The position numbers were made by a program, and so were the translations under genes. Shown here one piece after another: positions 1 through 9,497 of a DNA stretch of 64,000 bases. The stretch spans positions 1 to 64,000 of the forward strand of contig NZ_JSYP01000024.1 of the NCBI RefSeq assembly GCF_000813005.1, in the 5' to 3' direction. A model generated the notes under the pieces. The model did no database searches. It had not been told where the DNA came from and worked only from the letters and a program-made list of their open reading frames with translations. Positions within the stretch are counted from its first letter, which is position 1. Each line of letters starts with the position of its first letter. Source of the stretch: Flavobacterium sp. KMS. Its GTDB lineage: Bacteria; Bacteroidota; Bacteroidia; Flavobacteriales; Flavobacteriaceae.

Positions 1-862
1 TCAATTGTCTGGCTTGCATAATACGTTCCTGATGCTAAAACATCTGTTACTGAATATAATGTTCCGTTTGTTGCTGCGGAATACCATTGAATAGCTGTTC
101 CTGTAGCTTGTAAATCACCTACTTTTTTAGCTTCGGCTGAACAAAATGTTTGCGTTGTAGCGGTTGGTTCTGCTGGTGTAGGAGTAATTTTTACCACTAT
201 AGCAGTTCTTGCACTTTCGCAGCCGTCAATTGTTTGGCTTGCATAATACGTTCCTGATGTTAAAACATCTGTTACTGAATATAATGTTCCGTTTGTTGCT
301 GCGGAATACCATTGAATCGCTGTTCCTGTAGCTTGTAAATCACCTACTTTTTTAGCTTCGGCTGAACAAAATGTTTGCGTTGTAGCGGTTGGTTCTGCTG
401 GTGTAGGAGTAATTTTTACCACTACAGCAGTTCTTGCACTTTCACATCCATCAATTGTCTGGCTTGCATAATACGTTCCTGATGCTAAAACATCTGTTAC
501 TGAATATAATGTTCCGTTTCTACTTGCCGAATACCATTGAATCGCTGTTCCTGTAGCTTGTAAATCGCCTACTTTTTTAGCTTCTGCTGAACAAAATGTT
601 TGAGTTGTTGCGTTTGGTTCTGCTGGTGTAGGAGTTATTTTTACTACTACAGCAGTTCTTGCACTTTCGCATCCGTCAATTGTCTGACTTGCATAATACG
701 TTCCTGATGCTAAAACATCTGTTACTGAATATAATGTTCCGTTTGTGCTTGCGGAATACCATTGAATAGCTGTTCCTGTAGCTTGTAAATCACCTACTTT
801 TTTAGCTTCTGCAGAACAAAATGCTTGCGTTGTTGCTGTTGGCTCTGCTGGTGTTGTTTTTG
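1..862 (-). repeat. Tandem 225-bp repeats encoding Ig-like modules
   Basis: The segment TCAATTGTCTGGCTTGCATA recurs with small changes at 1, 226, 451 and 676, an exact 225-bp period (75 codons, frame preserved). Copies differ by only a few bases, so expansion is recent or maintained by gene conversion. A much more diverged copy lies near 1101-1270. The array continues off the left edge. Confidence 0.95.
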
Positions 863-2849
863 GAGCAGCAATTCCACTACCTGAATTGGTACATCCATTT
901 ACAGTAGTCGTAACTGTATAGGTTCCTGCTGTACTTACTATAATACTAGATGTTGTTTCGCCATTACTCCACAATAAAGTACCAGCAGCTGTAGTCGATA
1001 ATTTTGATGTACCATCACAATTATCTTCAACTATTACAACTGGTGCTACTGGAGCAGAATTAATCGTTACAGTCACCGCTGTTCTCGTACTTTCATTTCC
1101 GTTTATAGTCTGACTTGCATAATAGGTTCTCGTTCCTAATACATGAGTTGCATCATATAGAATCCCACCTGTTAAACTATCGTACCATTTTATTTCATTG
1201 CCTGTAGCAGGTAAATCAGTCATTTTTTTTAGGTCAGCAGAACAAAATGTTTGTGCACTAGCTGTTGGTGGTTTCGTTTTTACAGTAACAGTAATTGTAG
1301 CTTCATTAGATGTAAAACCATCGTTATCATTTACAACATAGTTCAAGCTTGCGGTTCCGCTAAAAGTTACCAAAGGTGTAAATGTTACAATTCCTGAAGC
1401 ATCTACAGTATATGTTCCTTCACCTGCTACAGTAAACGTGGGCTGAATACCTGGCGTAAGAGGATCCAGATCTACTGTTGCAACATTTATAGTTCCATCA
1501 GGATCAGTATCATTTGTTGTTACAGCAATAGTAACAGCTGTGCCTCCAATAGTATTTCCTGAATCATTATTAGCTACTGGCGGTTTTACTGGTTGACTAG
1601 AGCTTTCGTTATTTAAAGGATCTGGATCTTCTTCATTTCCTGTAATTTTAGCAATATTATTATAATCTCCCTTGGCATTAAGAGTCGCTTTTACAGTCAA
1701 AGTAGCGTTTCCTCTATTGGCAAGTGTACCAATATTCCAAACTCCGGTACCTGAATTATAAGTACCTGTCGATGGGGTTGCACTTACAAAAGTATATCCC
1801 GAAGGCAATAAATCGTTTACTTTAACTCCCGTTGCTCCATATGGTCCAGCATTATAAGCAGAAATAAGAAAAGTAGCTTCATCTCCTACTTTTTTAGCAA
1901 TTCCTACTACTTCTTTTTTTACCGATAGATCGGCACCATAACTAGCCGTAATTACATCTACAAATACCCCTGAATCATATTGAGAATCTCCAACATCTGC
2001 AATTGCTATTTTAAAATTATAGGTTGCTCCTGGAGTTAGTTGTGTAAGATCATAAGATATTCTTTTTGTCAATCCATTGTATTCTACAAATACGGGCCTA
2101 GGTCCAATTCCATTATTAAGAGCGCCAGTATTACTATGTCCATTATTTATGTAATAATCAGTCTGAAATCTATCGGTTATAGGTGTGCCTGTATTATCCT
2201 TAGAAGCTCCAAGTACTCCTCCATTTACCGAATTAACAGAAATTTCTCTGTTGCTCGATGGCAGTTTTGCGATATTTTGTGTCCCTGTAACTCCAGGTCC
2301 TGAAATAAAAAATCCAAAAACATCATTATATCTACTTCCAACATAATCAGGATACTCTTCTGATCCGAACTGAAAAAAGATACGAATAGCAGTCATTTTA
2401 GGATCTAGAGTTACCTTGAAGGTATATACAACTGCATCATTATTTGCTGAGGCATCAAGAGTTGCTAAATCCGGATCAATCGTTGAAGATCCCATTGCAT
2501 TATTACTCACCCCTAAAGCTGTATTTCTAGTACTTAAATCCGCAGTAGCAAGTCCTGTAGAAAATAAAATACCTTTATCAATTCCTAAACCAGCAGGTGT
2601 ACCTCCCGAGAAAATAGCAATTTGCTTAGCTCTATCTCCTTTTACTAATGTGGGAACGCTCAAAATAACACCACTACCATTTAATCTGCTTAATATTGTT
2701 GTATCATTAGGGCCTGCACTATGTGTGGTCTGGACTTGTGAGTAGCCTGTGTTTCCAAATATAAACAGAAACAAGAAACAGACTAGAAATCGATTCAGAG
2801 CCCCCTCTTTATTTGGCATTAATAATTTAAAATAAGTAAAGTTCCTCAT
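1..2849 (-). CDS. Choice-of-anchor L, Ig-repeat surface protein (C-terminus outside window)
   Basis: The open frame starts at 2849 and runs off the left edge, so about 949 residues are visible. A signal peptide ends near residue 38 (NTGYSQ); an in-frame ATG at 2819 is an alternative start. Residues about 45-290 match the choice-of-anchor L domain, with the hallmark FGSEEYPDYVG and DVFGFFISGPG. Next come a DUF11-type adhesin repeat (DLSVKKEV onwards), a cadherin-like or Ig segment (NDSGNTIGG), a divergent Ig-like module and then four nearly identical 75-residue modules beginning around TFCSAEAKKVGDL. Proteins of this build are large secreted or surface proteins that usually end in a type IX secretion sorting domain or gliding-motility-associated C-terminal domain; that end is not visible here. 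Function in adhesion or gliding is inferred from family only. Confidence 0.85.
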   Translation of the reverse strand, partial: MRNFTYFKLLMPNKEGALNRFLVCFLFLFIFGNTGYSQVQTTHSAGPNDTTILSRLNGSGVILSVPTLVKGDRAKQIAIFSGGTPAGLGIDKGILFSTGLATADLSTRNTALGVSNNAMGSSTIDPDLATLDASANNDAVVYTFKVTLDPKMTAIRIFFQFGSEEYPDYVGSRYNDVFGFFISGPGVTGTQNIAKLPSSNREISVNSVNGGVLGASKDNTGTPITDRFQTDYYINNGHSNTGALNNGIGPRPVFVEYNGLTKRISYDLTQLTPGATYNFKIAIADVGDSQYDSGVFVDVITASYGADLSVKKEVVGIAKKVGDEATFLISAYNAGPYGATGVKVNDLLPSGYTFVSATPSTGTYNSGTGVWNIGTLANRGNATLTVKATLNAKGDYNNIAKITGNEEDPDPLNNESSSQPVKPPVANNDSGNTIGGTAVTIAVTTNDTDPDGTINVATVDLDPLTPGIQPTFTVAGEGTYTVDASGIVTFTPLVTFSGTASLNYVVNDNDGFTSNEATITVTVKTKPPTASAQTFCSADLKKMTDLPATGNEIKWYDSLTGGILYDATHVLGTRTYYASQTINGNESTRTAVTVTINSAPVAPVVIVEDNCDGTSKLSTTAAGTLLWSNGETTSSIIVSTAGTYTVTTTVNGCTNSGSGIAAPKTTPAEPTATTQAFCSAEAKKVGDLQATGTAIQWYSASTNGTLYSVTDVLASGTYYASQTIDGCESARTAVVVKITPTPAEPNATTQTFCSAEAKKVGDLQATGTAIQWYSASRNGTLYSVTDVLASGTYYASQTIDGCESARTAVVVKITPTPAEPTATTQTFCSAEAKKVGDLQATGTAIQWYSAATNGTLYSVTDVLTSGTYYASQTIDGCESARTAIVVKITPTPAEPTATTQTFCSAEAKKVGDLQATGTAIQWYSAATNGTLYSVTDVLASGTYYASQTI

Positions 2850-3160
2850 ATAATAATTGTTATTAAAATTCTAAAAAATAGTATTCAGGGATATTTATTA
2901 ATCTCTAAATATTGTAACTATTGAAATCAAACTATTTGGTATTCTATTCTGGTGGTTGCTTTAATCGAAATTTGCAGTTTTTAATCAATGCTTTTAATTG
3001 ATAAACAACTACTTCCATATTAGAGTAATCCAGATGCGAATTTCTTTCTAATCATTAAGAAGCCATGTAGAGAATACAGAATTGTACTGTAGAATTAATT
3101 CTACAGATAAAGGCTCCTGCTTTTTCGTAATATTGAACGGTAAATTTTCAAGGTATTTAA
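2850..3160. other. Intergenic region between divergent genes
   Basis: About 310 bp between the surface protein (leftward) and the sensor kinase (rightward). It must hold both promoters, but I could not pick a convincing TTTG plus TAnnTTTG pair for either. No RNA gene or repeat was seen. Confidence 0.5.
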
Positions 3161-3230
3161 ATGCCTTTCTCTAAGAAATATCCCAATAATCATTAAAGAT
3201 TTTAATAATTTAATAGCATTATTTCTGACA

Positions 3231-6179
3231 TTGTTTTTTGTCAATTTTCTTTATTCTCAGATAGATAATAAAGACTATACTCTTATTTGGTATTCTGCAG
3301 ACAATAATATACTTCCTCAAAACAGTGTAAAATCCATAATAAAAGATAATAATGGTTTTATATGGATGGCTACCGAAAATGGATTAGTAAGATATGATGG
3401 AAATCAATTTAAGACATTTAATACCGAAAATGTAGCAGGAATGACTACTAACAGGATGAGTCTTTTTAGAGGAAATGCACTTAAAGACAATATCTATTTA
3501 CTCAATGATCTTGCCGATTATATTAGGATAAAAAACAATACTGCTTCTATAATTCCTAAAAATAAAATTCCTAAGCAATTTAAAATCAATAATGCCCTTT
3601 ATAAAAAAAGACGATTCTATAACAACAAAATTCATAGAACTGATAACAAATATTTTACACTCTCAAAAAAGTATATTGGTCTGTATCAAGATGAAAACAA
3701 ACTATTGTGGCAGGTTAAATATGCTTATGATGAGTATCAAAACTTTTTCATACTAAACAATAGTATTTACAACTATGATGGAGAAAAATTCATAAAATTC
3801 GAGAATGGAAAAATTGATCCTATAAAGATAGATGGGCTAAAAACAAATAATTTTTCTATTATCATAAACAATGTTTCTCAACAAATCTTTTTTATCGTTG
3901 AAGGCAATTTTTACATCCTTGAAAAAAAACATAAAAAACTTGTACTTCGTTTGCTGTTAAAAAATTATGACCTTTCAAAAAGAAATATAGTATCTGCATA
4001 TTATGACCTAGATGATCGAATTTTATATATCGGAAGTAGCACTGATGGATTACTTGTAGTTAAGGAAAAACTTTTTTTGGCCATTCCTGGAAAAAATAAG
4101 GATGGTGTATATTACGCGCAGGTTCCATATCAGGATAATCAATTCTTGGCCACATCGGGAGAAATTTTCACGACAGATGGGCAATCATTAAGTAATCCTT
4201 TATTTAAAGTTCTAAATGATAATTATAGCCTGATGTTTGATAAAATGGGAAATATCTGGACTAAGGCAAATAATATTGTGTACTGTTTTCATAAAAAAAG
4301 CAATTTTATTACCTATAACAAATGGAGTTTTGAGGATAGGGTTACACAAATTTTCCAGATGAATAATGGGGAAATAATAGTAGGAATGAGCGTTGGAGGT
4401 TCTCCAAATGGAAAATTATACACATTAGGAGGTACAAAAGATAAACCTCATTTTAATTTTTATATGAATGTTCCTTTTAATGTAACCTATATGCTTCAGA
4501 TAAAAGATAATATTATCTGGACAGGATCACATTTGGGATTTCATCAAATTCATTTTAAAGAGAAAAAAATTGAAAATGTAAAGGAAACAGAAAACAATTA
4601 TGTAAGAAGTGTATATATTGGAAAACCCAATGAAATATGGATAACAACTTATGGAAATGGTTTTTATCTATACAATCAATTTACAAAAAAAACCACCTCT
4701 TTTCCTGTAGATAAAAACAAGTATCTACTCACCTCTCATTGTATTATAGAAGATAAAAACGGATATTTTTGGATTACTACTAATAAAGGATTGTTTCAGG
4801 TTTCTAAAAAAAACCTACTGGATTATTCCAACAAAAAAATAAAAAATATTTATTATCAATATTATGATAAGTCCGATGGTTTTGCAACCAATGAATTTAA
4901 TGGCGGATGCCAGCCATGCGGATTATTATTAAAGAATAATTACGTGACATTCCCATCAATGAAAGGAAATGTGGTATTTGATTCTAAAAAAGTAAAAAGA
5001 CTTTTACCTAAAGGAGATATTTATTTTGAGCAAGCAGAAGTCAACAACTCAAATGTTACTATTAAAAATGACACTCTTAACTTAAATCATGATTTTGAAC
5101 GACTTAGGCTTTTTATAAATAGTCCTTATTATGGAAATTCAAATAACTTAAATATAGAAACCAAAGTCGAAGGTCCGATATCTCAAAAATGGGAATCGAT
5201 AATCGATAATAATATTTACTTTACGACTTTACCACACGGAACTTATCATCTTACAGCCAGAAAAATGACCGGACATGATTCTGAATACCGATACAAAACA
5301 CTAACTATAATAATCGCTCCGGCATTTTATCAAACCATTTGGTTTAACGTATTGATTTTTATTTTAGCCTTTACTACTCTATTTTATGTTGTAAAATTAA
5401 GACTGAAATATGTTCGATTGAAAAACATTCATTTAGAAAAAAAAATAGCCGAACAAACTTTTCAACTCCGTAATACAATTACAACATTAAAAGATACAAC
5501 CGAAAATTTACGTGAACAAATTACAAATCACAAAAAACTTATAGGAACAATTACACACGATATAAAAAGCCCATTGCGTTTTTTGGCAATGACTGCAAAA
5601 CACATTTATCAAAATCCAAACGATTCAGAAACTGTTCAGGATGGTATAAAATCATTACATACTTCATCTTTCCAACTCTATAATTTTGTAAATAATATAT
5701 TAGAATATACCAAAGTATCTAAACACGAAAACTTATCCAGTACGTATTGTTTATATGATCTGATCGAAGAAAAAATAAAAATTTTCCTGACCATTGCCTC
5801 TTCCAAAAAAATCGTAATTGAAAACCTCATTGATACAAACCAAACTATCAGCAATAATCGATTATTATTTTCAATCGTAGTACATAATCTTCTGGACAAT
5901 GCAATAAAAAATACTCCATCAGGAAAAATTACTTTAGTCTCAGGAATAATGGATAACAAGCTTTTCTTTGCTATTAAAGATACTGGAAGCGGAATGTCAG
6001 GCGATATTGTAAACCTTTACAATAAACAAGATATAAAATCAACGCAAACCCAAGAAAAACCTGGAATGGGGCTACAAATTGTGACCGAACTTTTGGAGAT
6101 TATGAAAGCTAAAATGAAGATTGAGAGTACTATAAATATCGGTACAAAAATTACAATTCTGTTTTTGAATACCAAATAA
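3231..6179 (+). CDS. Two-component sensor histidine kinase with beta-propeller sensor (start damaged or non-ATG)
   Basis: The protein has an N-terminal periplasmic beta-propeller (NGFIWMATENGLVRYDG and later GYFWITTNKGLF blades), a Y_Y_Y-type segment at about 630-700 and one membrane helix near 705-725. A short coiled coil follows, then a kinase core with the phosphoacceptor motif THDIKSPLRF (His near 777), N-box NLLDNAIK (about 885), DTGSGMS (about 917) and GMGLQIVTEL (about 945). There is no fused receiver or AraC domain, so it is not a hybrid system. The likely partner is the response regulator that ends 38 bp away on the other strand. The only usable in-frame start is TTG at 3231, which leaves a signal peptide too short to work. 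A full leader exists upstream but its ATG (3161) is one frame off, so the gene may be frameshifted. The signal it senses is unknown. Confidence 0.85.
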   Translation: MFFVNFLYSQIDNKDYTLIWYSADNNILPQNSVKSIIKDNNGFIWMATENGLVRYDGNQFKTFNTENVAGMTTNRMSLFRGNALKDNIYLLNDLADYIRIKNNTASIIPKNKIPKQFKINNALYKKRRFYNNKIHRTDNKYFTLSKKYIGLYQDENKLLWQVKYAYDEYQNFFILNNSIYNYDGEKFIKFENGKIDPIKIDGLKTNNFSIIINNVSQQIFFIVEGNFYILEKKHKKLVLRLLLKNYDLSKRNIVSAYYDLDDRILYIGSSTDGLLVVKEKLFLAIPGKNKDGVYYAQVPYQDNQFLATSGEIFTTDGQSLSNPLFKVLNDNYSLMFDKMGNIWTKANNIVYCFHKKSNFITYNKWSFEDRVTQIFQMNNGEIIVGMSVGGSPNGKLYTLGGTKDKPHFNFYMNVPFNVTYMLQIKDNIIWTGSHLGFHQIHFKEKKIENVKETENNYVRSVYIGKPNEIWITTYGNGFYLYNQFTKKTTSFPVDKNKYLLTSHCIIEDKNGYFWITTNKGLFQVSKKNLLDYSNKKIKNIYYQYYDKSDGFATNEFNGGCQPCGLLLKNNYVTFPSMKGNVVFDSKKVKRLLPKGDIYFEQAEVNNSNVTIKNDTLNLNHDFERLRLFINSPYYGNSNNLNIETKVEGPISQKWESIIDNNIYFTTLPHGTYHLTARKMTGHDSEYRYKTLTIIIAPAFYQTIWFNVLIFILAFTTLFYVVKLRLKYVRLKNIHLEKKIAEQTFQLRNTITTLKDTTENLREQITNHKKLIGTITHDIKSPLRFLAMTAKHIYQNPNDSETVQDGIKSLHTSSFQLYNFVNNILEYTKVSKHENLSSTYCLYDLIEEKIKIFLTIASSKKIVIENLIDTNQTISNNRLLFSIVVHNLLDNAIKNTPSGKITLVSGIMDNKLFFAIKDTGSGMSGDIVNLYNKQDIKSTQTQEKPGMGLQIVTELLEIMKAKMKIESTINIGTKITILFLNTK

Positions 6180-6217
6180 ATCTAGTTTATGAGTTATAAG
6201 AAAGCCTAGATTATTAT

Positions 6218-6850
6218 TTAGTTTTTATAGATTTTTAAAATTTCGACTAGTCTAACAACATTGTTGATTCCTAGTTTTTCAAAGATTCTATTTTTAAAAG
6301 TACTTACAGTTGTCATCTGGATATTCAACTTATTCGATATTTCGAGATTCCCTTCTCCATTAACAAGAAGTTCGGCAACTTCAATCTCTCTATCCGAAAG
6401 GATTTCTAATGGATTTATTGGAGTTTTATTTAGCGCATTTTCAAGAATTTTCTCTTTTACAACATCACTAATATATTTTCCGGTTTCGATAACAGAGCGA
6501 ACAGCTTTAATAATTTCCTCGTCACTGCTGTCTTTATTTAAAAAACCATTGGCGCCAGCATGAATATAACGTAAAGCATATTGCGTTTCATCATATGCAG
6601 AAAACATCAAGATCAATAAATTAGGGTGATTTTGCTTAATTTTTTCAACCATTTTGGTACTATTCCCTCCAGGAAGGTTAATATCTAAAAAAATCAAGTC
6701 TTGTTTCTGGCGTAGTTTGCTTATAACTTCTTCAAAACTATCTGCATGAGTAATGTTAATACTTCGGAAAGCTTCTTTTAATAACAAAGAAATTCCGTGC
6801 CGTACTACACTATGGTCATCTGCTAATAATATATTGAAGTCTTTTTTCAT
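6218..6850 (-). CDS. NarL/FixJ-type response regulator
   Basis: The 210-residue protein has a receiver domain with the acidic pair D11/D12, phosphoacceptor D56 in LIFLDINLPGG, S84 and K106. A C-terminal LuxR-type HTH follows at about 148-205 (LSDREIEVAELL ... TTVSTFKNRIFEKLGI). It is a DNA-binding transcription factor activated by phosphorylation. It is convergent with the propeller histidine kinase, whose stop codon is 38 bp away, and the two probably form a pair, although their divergent ends mean they are transcribed separately. Targets cannot be read from the sequence; the surface protein and lipase genes nearby are candidates only by proximity. Confidence 0.9.
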   Translation of the reverse strand: MKKDFNILLADDHSVVRHGISLLLKEAFRSINITHADSFEEVISKLRQKQDLIFLDINLPGGNSTKMVEKIKQNHPNLLILMFSAYDETQYALRYIHAGANGFLNKDSSDEEIIKAVRSVIETGKYISDVVKEKILENALNKTPINPLEILSDREIEVAELLVNGEGNLEISNKLNIQMTTVSTFKNRIFEKLGINNVVRLVEILKIYKN

Positions 6851-6979
6851 AGAAAATTTTACAGCTCAAAATTACAATTATTTGCCTGAACTAAAAACAT
6901 TTATGATAAATCAATGCTGTTAAATCATAATTTTAACACCTATAAAAGTTATTTTTATAATAAGATAAGACCAAATACT

Positions 6980-8083
6980 CTATTCCAACTGATCCAGAAG
7001 GTATAAGTAAGGCGGAAAAGAATGATGAATCATTAAATCCTTACTATTATTTGGGAATTTTTCATAATACACCGCATCATCTTGTTTAGGATAAAGTACA
7101 ATAGTAGTACTTGTACGCACATAATTATTACTGTTATAAAAAGGTGGTGGTACAAACTCAGGCAAAAACTCTTTTACTCTCTTAGCCATTTCTTTACCTA
7201 ACAACTTTTGATACGTTTTTACCGTTTTGCGTGATGGACTCGTTGCTTTATCATAAACCATGTTTAAAAGCATTCTTTTAAAGAAGTTTTGCTTCTTAAT
7301 GGTTTCTTCTACCAAGGCAATTGGACTTACTATAGGTAAATCTTCAGGCATTTCTACAGAAAATGGTGTTTGAGGAACCCAATCTGCAGCACTTACAACA
7401 TTATATGCCCAACCGTTTTGAGTTTTACGCTCATAATCATAAGCAAAATATAAATTTCCGGGTTTAGGAGCTGCACTACAATAGGTTTTAAAACGAATAT
7501 CGGCTGGTATAACACCTTTGCTTTGCAAATTATAAAAATGTGCTGTAAGCAAATAGCTAATTCCTCCGCCTTGGCTATGTCCCATGATTATGAAATTCTT
7601 AATCCCTTGTTTGTAACAAGAATCTATCTTTGGGAGCATTTCTTTAGAAAGAAAAGCAGTACTTAAAAGATATCCTGTATGAACAGCTGCATCTTTATTA
7701 GTAGATAATTCATATTTAAAAGTATCCGTATTAGAAATTTTTAATTCTCCCTTTGCCGGAGTCATTGCCGCATAAAGATTTGCAAGCCAACTTTCTCCTT
7801 TTTCGGTAGTTCCCCTTGTACACAATACAGCAGTTTTACCATCTTTAAGCCATAACTCCCACTGATTATCCAGCCCTATTGATTTGCTTTGATACACCAA
7901 TTTTGAATGTTCTGGCAGCGGAATATCCTTTGCTTTCTCTGGAGATTCTGTCGATCGAGTGGCAATATAAACTAACTCACGATATTCTGCCTTATCAAAT
8001 CCGGGTTTTAAATCTTGCGCAATGCTATGTGTAAAAGAAAACAAAAAGCAGAAAACAACTAAAGGTGATTTTAAAAATTTCAT
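6980..8083 (-). CDS. Secreted lipase, class 3 type
   Basis: The start at 8083 gives a clean signal peptide (MKFLKSPLVVFCFLF...SIAQ); an ATG three codons upstream at 8092 is equally open. The alpha/beta hydrolase core shows the nucleophile elbow GHSQGG (Ser about 170), an acidic residue in VSAADWVPQTPF that fits the class 3 lipase Asp, and a late His in IHHSFPPY. CTRGTT before the elbow fits the oxyanion strand. The length (about 367 residues) is normal for lipase class 3 proteins. It should hydrolyse ester bonds of lipids outside the cytoplasm. It stands alone, downstream of no visible operon partner. Confidence 0.85.
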   Translation of the reverse strand: MKFLKSPLVVFCFLFSFTHSIAQDLKPGFDKAEYRELVYIATRSTESPEKAKDIPLPEHSKLVYQSKSIGLDNQWELWLKDGKTAVLCTRGTTEKGESWLANLYAAMTPAKGELKISNTDTFKYELSTNKDAAVHTGYLLSTAFLSKEMLPKIDSCYKQGIKNFIIMGHSQGGGISYLLTAHFYNLQSKGVIPADIRFKTYCSAAPKPGNLYFAYDYERKTQNGWAYNVVSAADWVPQTPFSVEMPEDLPIVSPIALVEETIKKQNFFKRMLLNMVYDKATSPSRKTVKTYQKLLGKEMAKRVKEFLPEFVPPPFYNSNNYVRTSTTIVLYPKQDDAVYYEKFPNNSKDLMIHHSFPPYLYLLDQLE

Positions 8084-8388
8084 AAAGACCAAGGTGCTAA
8101 TTTATTAGTAATAACGATTTTGATTAGAAATTAAAAAATAGCATAATTACCTATGTTTATCTAAACTAAGACTTTATATAAAACATTCGATATAATTATG
8201 ACTACTTATTTATTTGAGAACTAATCTTACAATAAATATAGACATTATTTTGGTAGTACTTCCTGATTTTTATTTCCATAAGCATCAAAAACACACTTGT
8301 TGCATACAGAGTAAAGAGGATAATTACAGATCAAATCCATCTTTTAGACGATAATCTTTTGGTCTTTAAATCTATATTTGTTTTTATA
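8084..8388. other. Intergenic region, possible 31-codon ORF
   Basis: No convincing gene. A minus-strand frame 8340-8245 would encode 31 residues with three Cys including a CNKC pair. It lies downstream of two small membrane-protein genes on the same strand, but nothing supports its translation. Confidence 0.3.
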
Positions 8389-8565
8389 TTAATGATATAA
8401 AAACTTGTACAATCGGTACGAGAATAAAAGCATTCCTATGACAACAAAAAACCACCAGTATTTTTTCATCGAAGTATAACTCTCATTCTTTGAGTTCTTA
8501 ATTGCAAATCCCATAACAATACTGATTAAAGGAATTATTAGCCTAACTATTTCTTCTATACCCAT
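8389..8565 (-). CDS. Small membrane protein (58 aa)
   Basis: A short ORF begins MGIEEIVRLIIPLISIVMG and ends LLFSYRLYKFLYH. Two hydrophobic segments (about residues 6-21 and 37-50) flank a short polar loop (KNSKNESYTSMKK). It lies 8 bp downstream of another small membrane-protein gene on the same strand, so the two look co-transcribed. I recognise no family. The case for it being real rests on the two clean hydrophobic helices, the operon-like spacing and positive flanking residues. Confidence 0.55.
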   Translation of the reverse strand: MGIEEIVRLIIPLISIVMGFAIKNSKNESYTSMKKYWWFFVVIGMLLFSYRLYKFLYH

Positions 8566-8573
8566 TTTTAATT

Positions 8574-8789
8574 TTAATTAATTGACTTAAATAAACATAC
8601 TATTGCGCCTATTACAAAACCTATAATAATTACCCAACTATTAAAATTTTGAAGGTTTGTTTGTGGTTTTGAATACAAATCAGGATTTTTATTTCCATCT
8701 CTGCCTTCTAATGACCATTTGTTTAACTTATAATAGGCAATAGCACCAATTATAAATAAAAAGCAATACACTAAAAATCTATAATTCAT
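8574..8789 (-). CDS. Small membrane protein (71 aa)
   Basis: The start at 8789 gives MNYRFLVYCFLFIIGAIAYY, a hydrophobic helix, then a polar loop (LNKWSLEGRDGNKNPDLYSKP) and a second helix SWVIIIGFVIGAIVCLF. Longer upstream frames exist but would place junk before the helix. The architecture of two helices joined by a loop resembles the neighbouring 58-residue protein. No family assigned; membrane location is inferred from hydrophobicity only. Confidence 0.6.
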   Translation of the reverse strand: MNYRFLVYCFLFIIGAIAYYKLNKWSLEGRDGNKNPDLYSKPQTNLQNFNSWVIIIGFVIGAIVCLFKSIN

Positions 8790-8943
8790 AAATATAATAC
8801 TGTCTTTCTTTATTGAAGTTTGCGAATATATGTATTTTAATTTTATCGAATAAAGATAGCTCGAATGTTGCTGAAAAAGTAAAAATAAAGCTAGAACAAA
8901 CAATTATATTAACATTTCATCCATCTAAATAATATGTTTTTTT

Positions 8944-8951
8944 TACTTTTG
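8944..8951 (+). promoter_or_regulatory. Likely -7 promoter element TACTTTTG
   Basis: TACTTTTG matches the Bacteroidota -7 consensus TAnnTTTG and ends 19 bp before the acetyltransferase ATG. No clear TTG at the -33 position was found, so this is a partial match. Confidence 0.4.
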
Positions 8952-8970
8952 ATACATACAAAAAAATAAT

Positions 8971-9477
8971 ATGTCAAATTTATATCAAACTCCTAGAATA
9001 ATTATTCGTGAGTTCTTGTCAGAAGAGCAACAAACGTTTTTAGATCTGTTTAAAGACGACGAAGTGACCCAATATTTACCTCAAGTTTCCCCTGAGAGAT
9101 ATGAGGAAATGTTTAGTGAACTTCTTGAAAATTATGAGAAAGGCAACCTAAGCCGATGGGCAATTTTTGATACTACAAATAATAATTTTATAGGTATGTG
9201 TGTTGCGCGTGTTTTTGTACACAACACCAATCAAATAGAAATAGGATATGTACTTAGTAAAGAATACTGGGGAAAAGGAATTGCTACTGAAGTATGTAAA
9301 GGTTTAACCCAATATTGCTTTACAAATACTGATATAAATGAGGTAGTTGCTATAACAGATCTTAACAATAGCGGATCCCAAAATGTATTACTGAAAGTAG
9401 GATTTGAGCGATTAGATAACATAATAAGAGATGACGAAGAAATAGCTTATTTTGTAACAAAAAGACCTTTGGTTTAA
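8971..9477 (+). CDS. GNAT acetyltransferase, RimJ/RimL type
   Basis: The 168-residue protein has the RimJ/RimL layout: the N-terminal strand TPRIIIREFL, then IGYVLSKEYWGKGIATEV, which holds the acetyl-CoA pyrophosphate-binding Gly-rich loop, and the late NSGSQNVLLKVGFERLD (N-S-x-x-V-x-x-K-x-G-F). The family transfers acetyl groups from acetyl-CoA to N-terminal or other amino groups; the substrate cannot be predicted here. It is monocistronic, with a likely promoter element just upstream. Confidence 0.88.
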   Translation: MSNLYQTPRIIIREFLSEEQQTFLDLFKDDEVTQYLPQVSPERYEEMFSELLENYEKGNLSRWAIFDTTNNNFIGMCVARVFVHNTNQIEIGYVLSKEYWGKGIATEVCKGLTQYCFTNTDINEVVAITDLNNSGSQNVLLKVGFERLDNIIRDDEEIAYFVTKRPLV

Positions 9478-9497
9478 TTAAAAACACTACTTGCAAG

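Noticed and set aside
1..862. Possible CRISPR array because of regular repeats
   Set aside because: Repeats are contiguous 225-bp coding modules without spacers.
2040..2745. Plus-strand frames opposite the surface protein
   Set aside because: The minus strand encodes recognisable choice-of-anchor L and DUF11 domains; the plus frames are antisense shadows.
6178..6212. Terminator between the kinase and response regulator (AATCTAG/CTAGATT)
   Set aside because: Only a 7-bp stem with a 20-nt loop and no T run; not convincing.
8245..8340. 31-codon Cys-containing minus-strand frame
   Set aside because: Too short to judge without comparison; no family or expression evidence.
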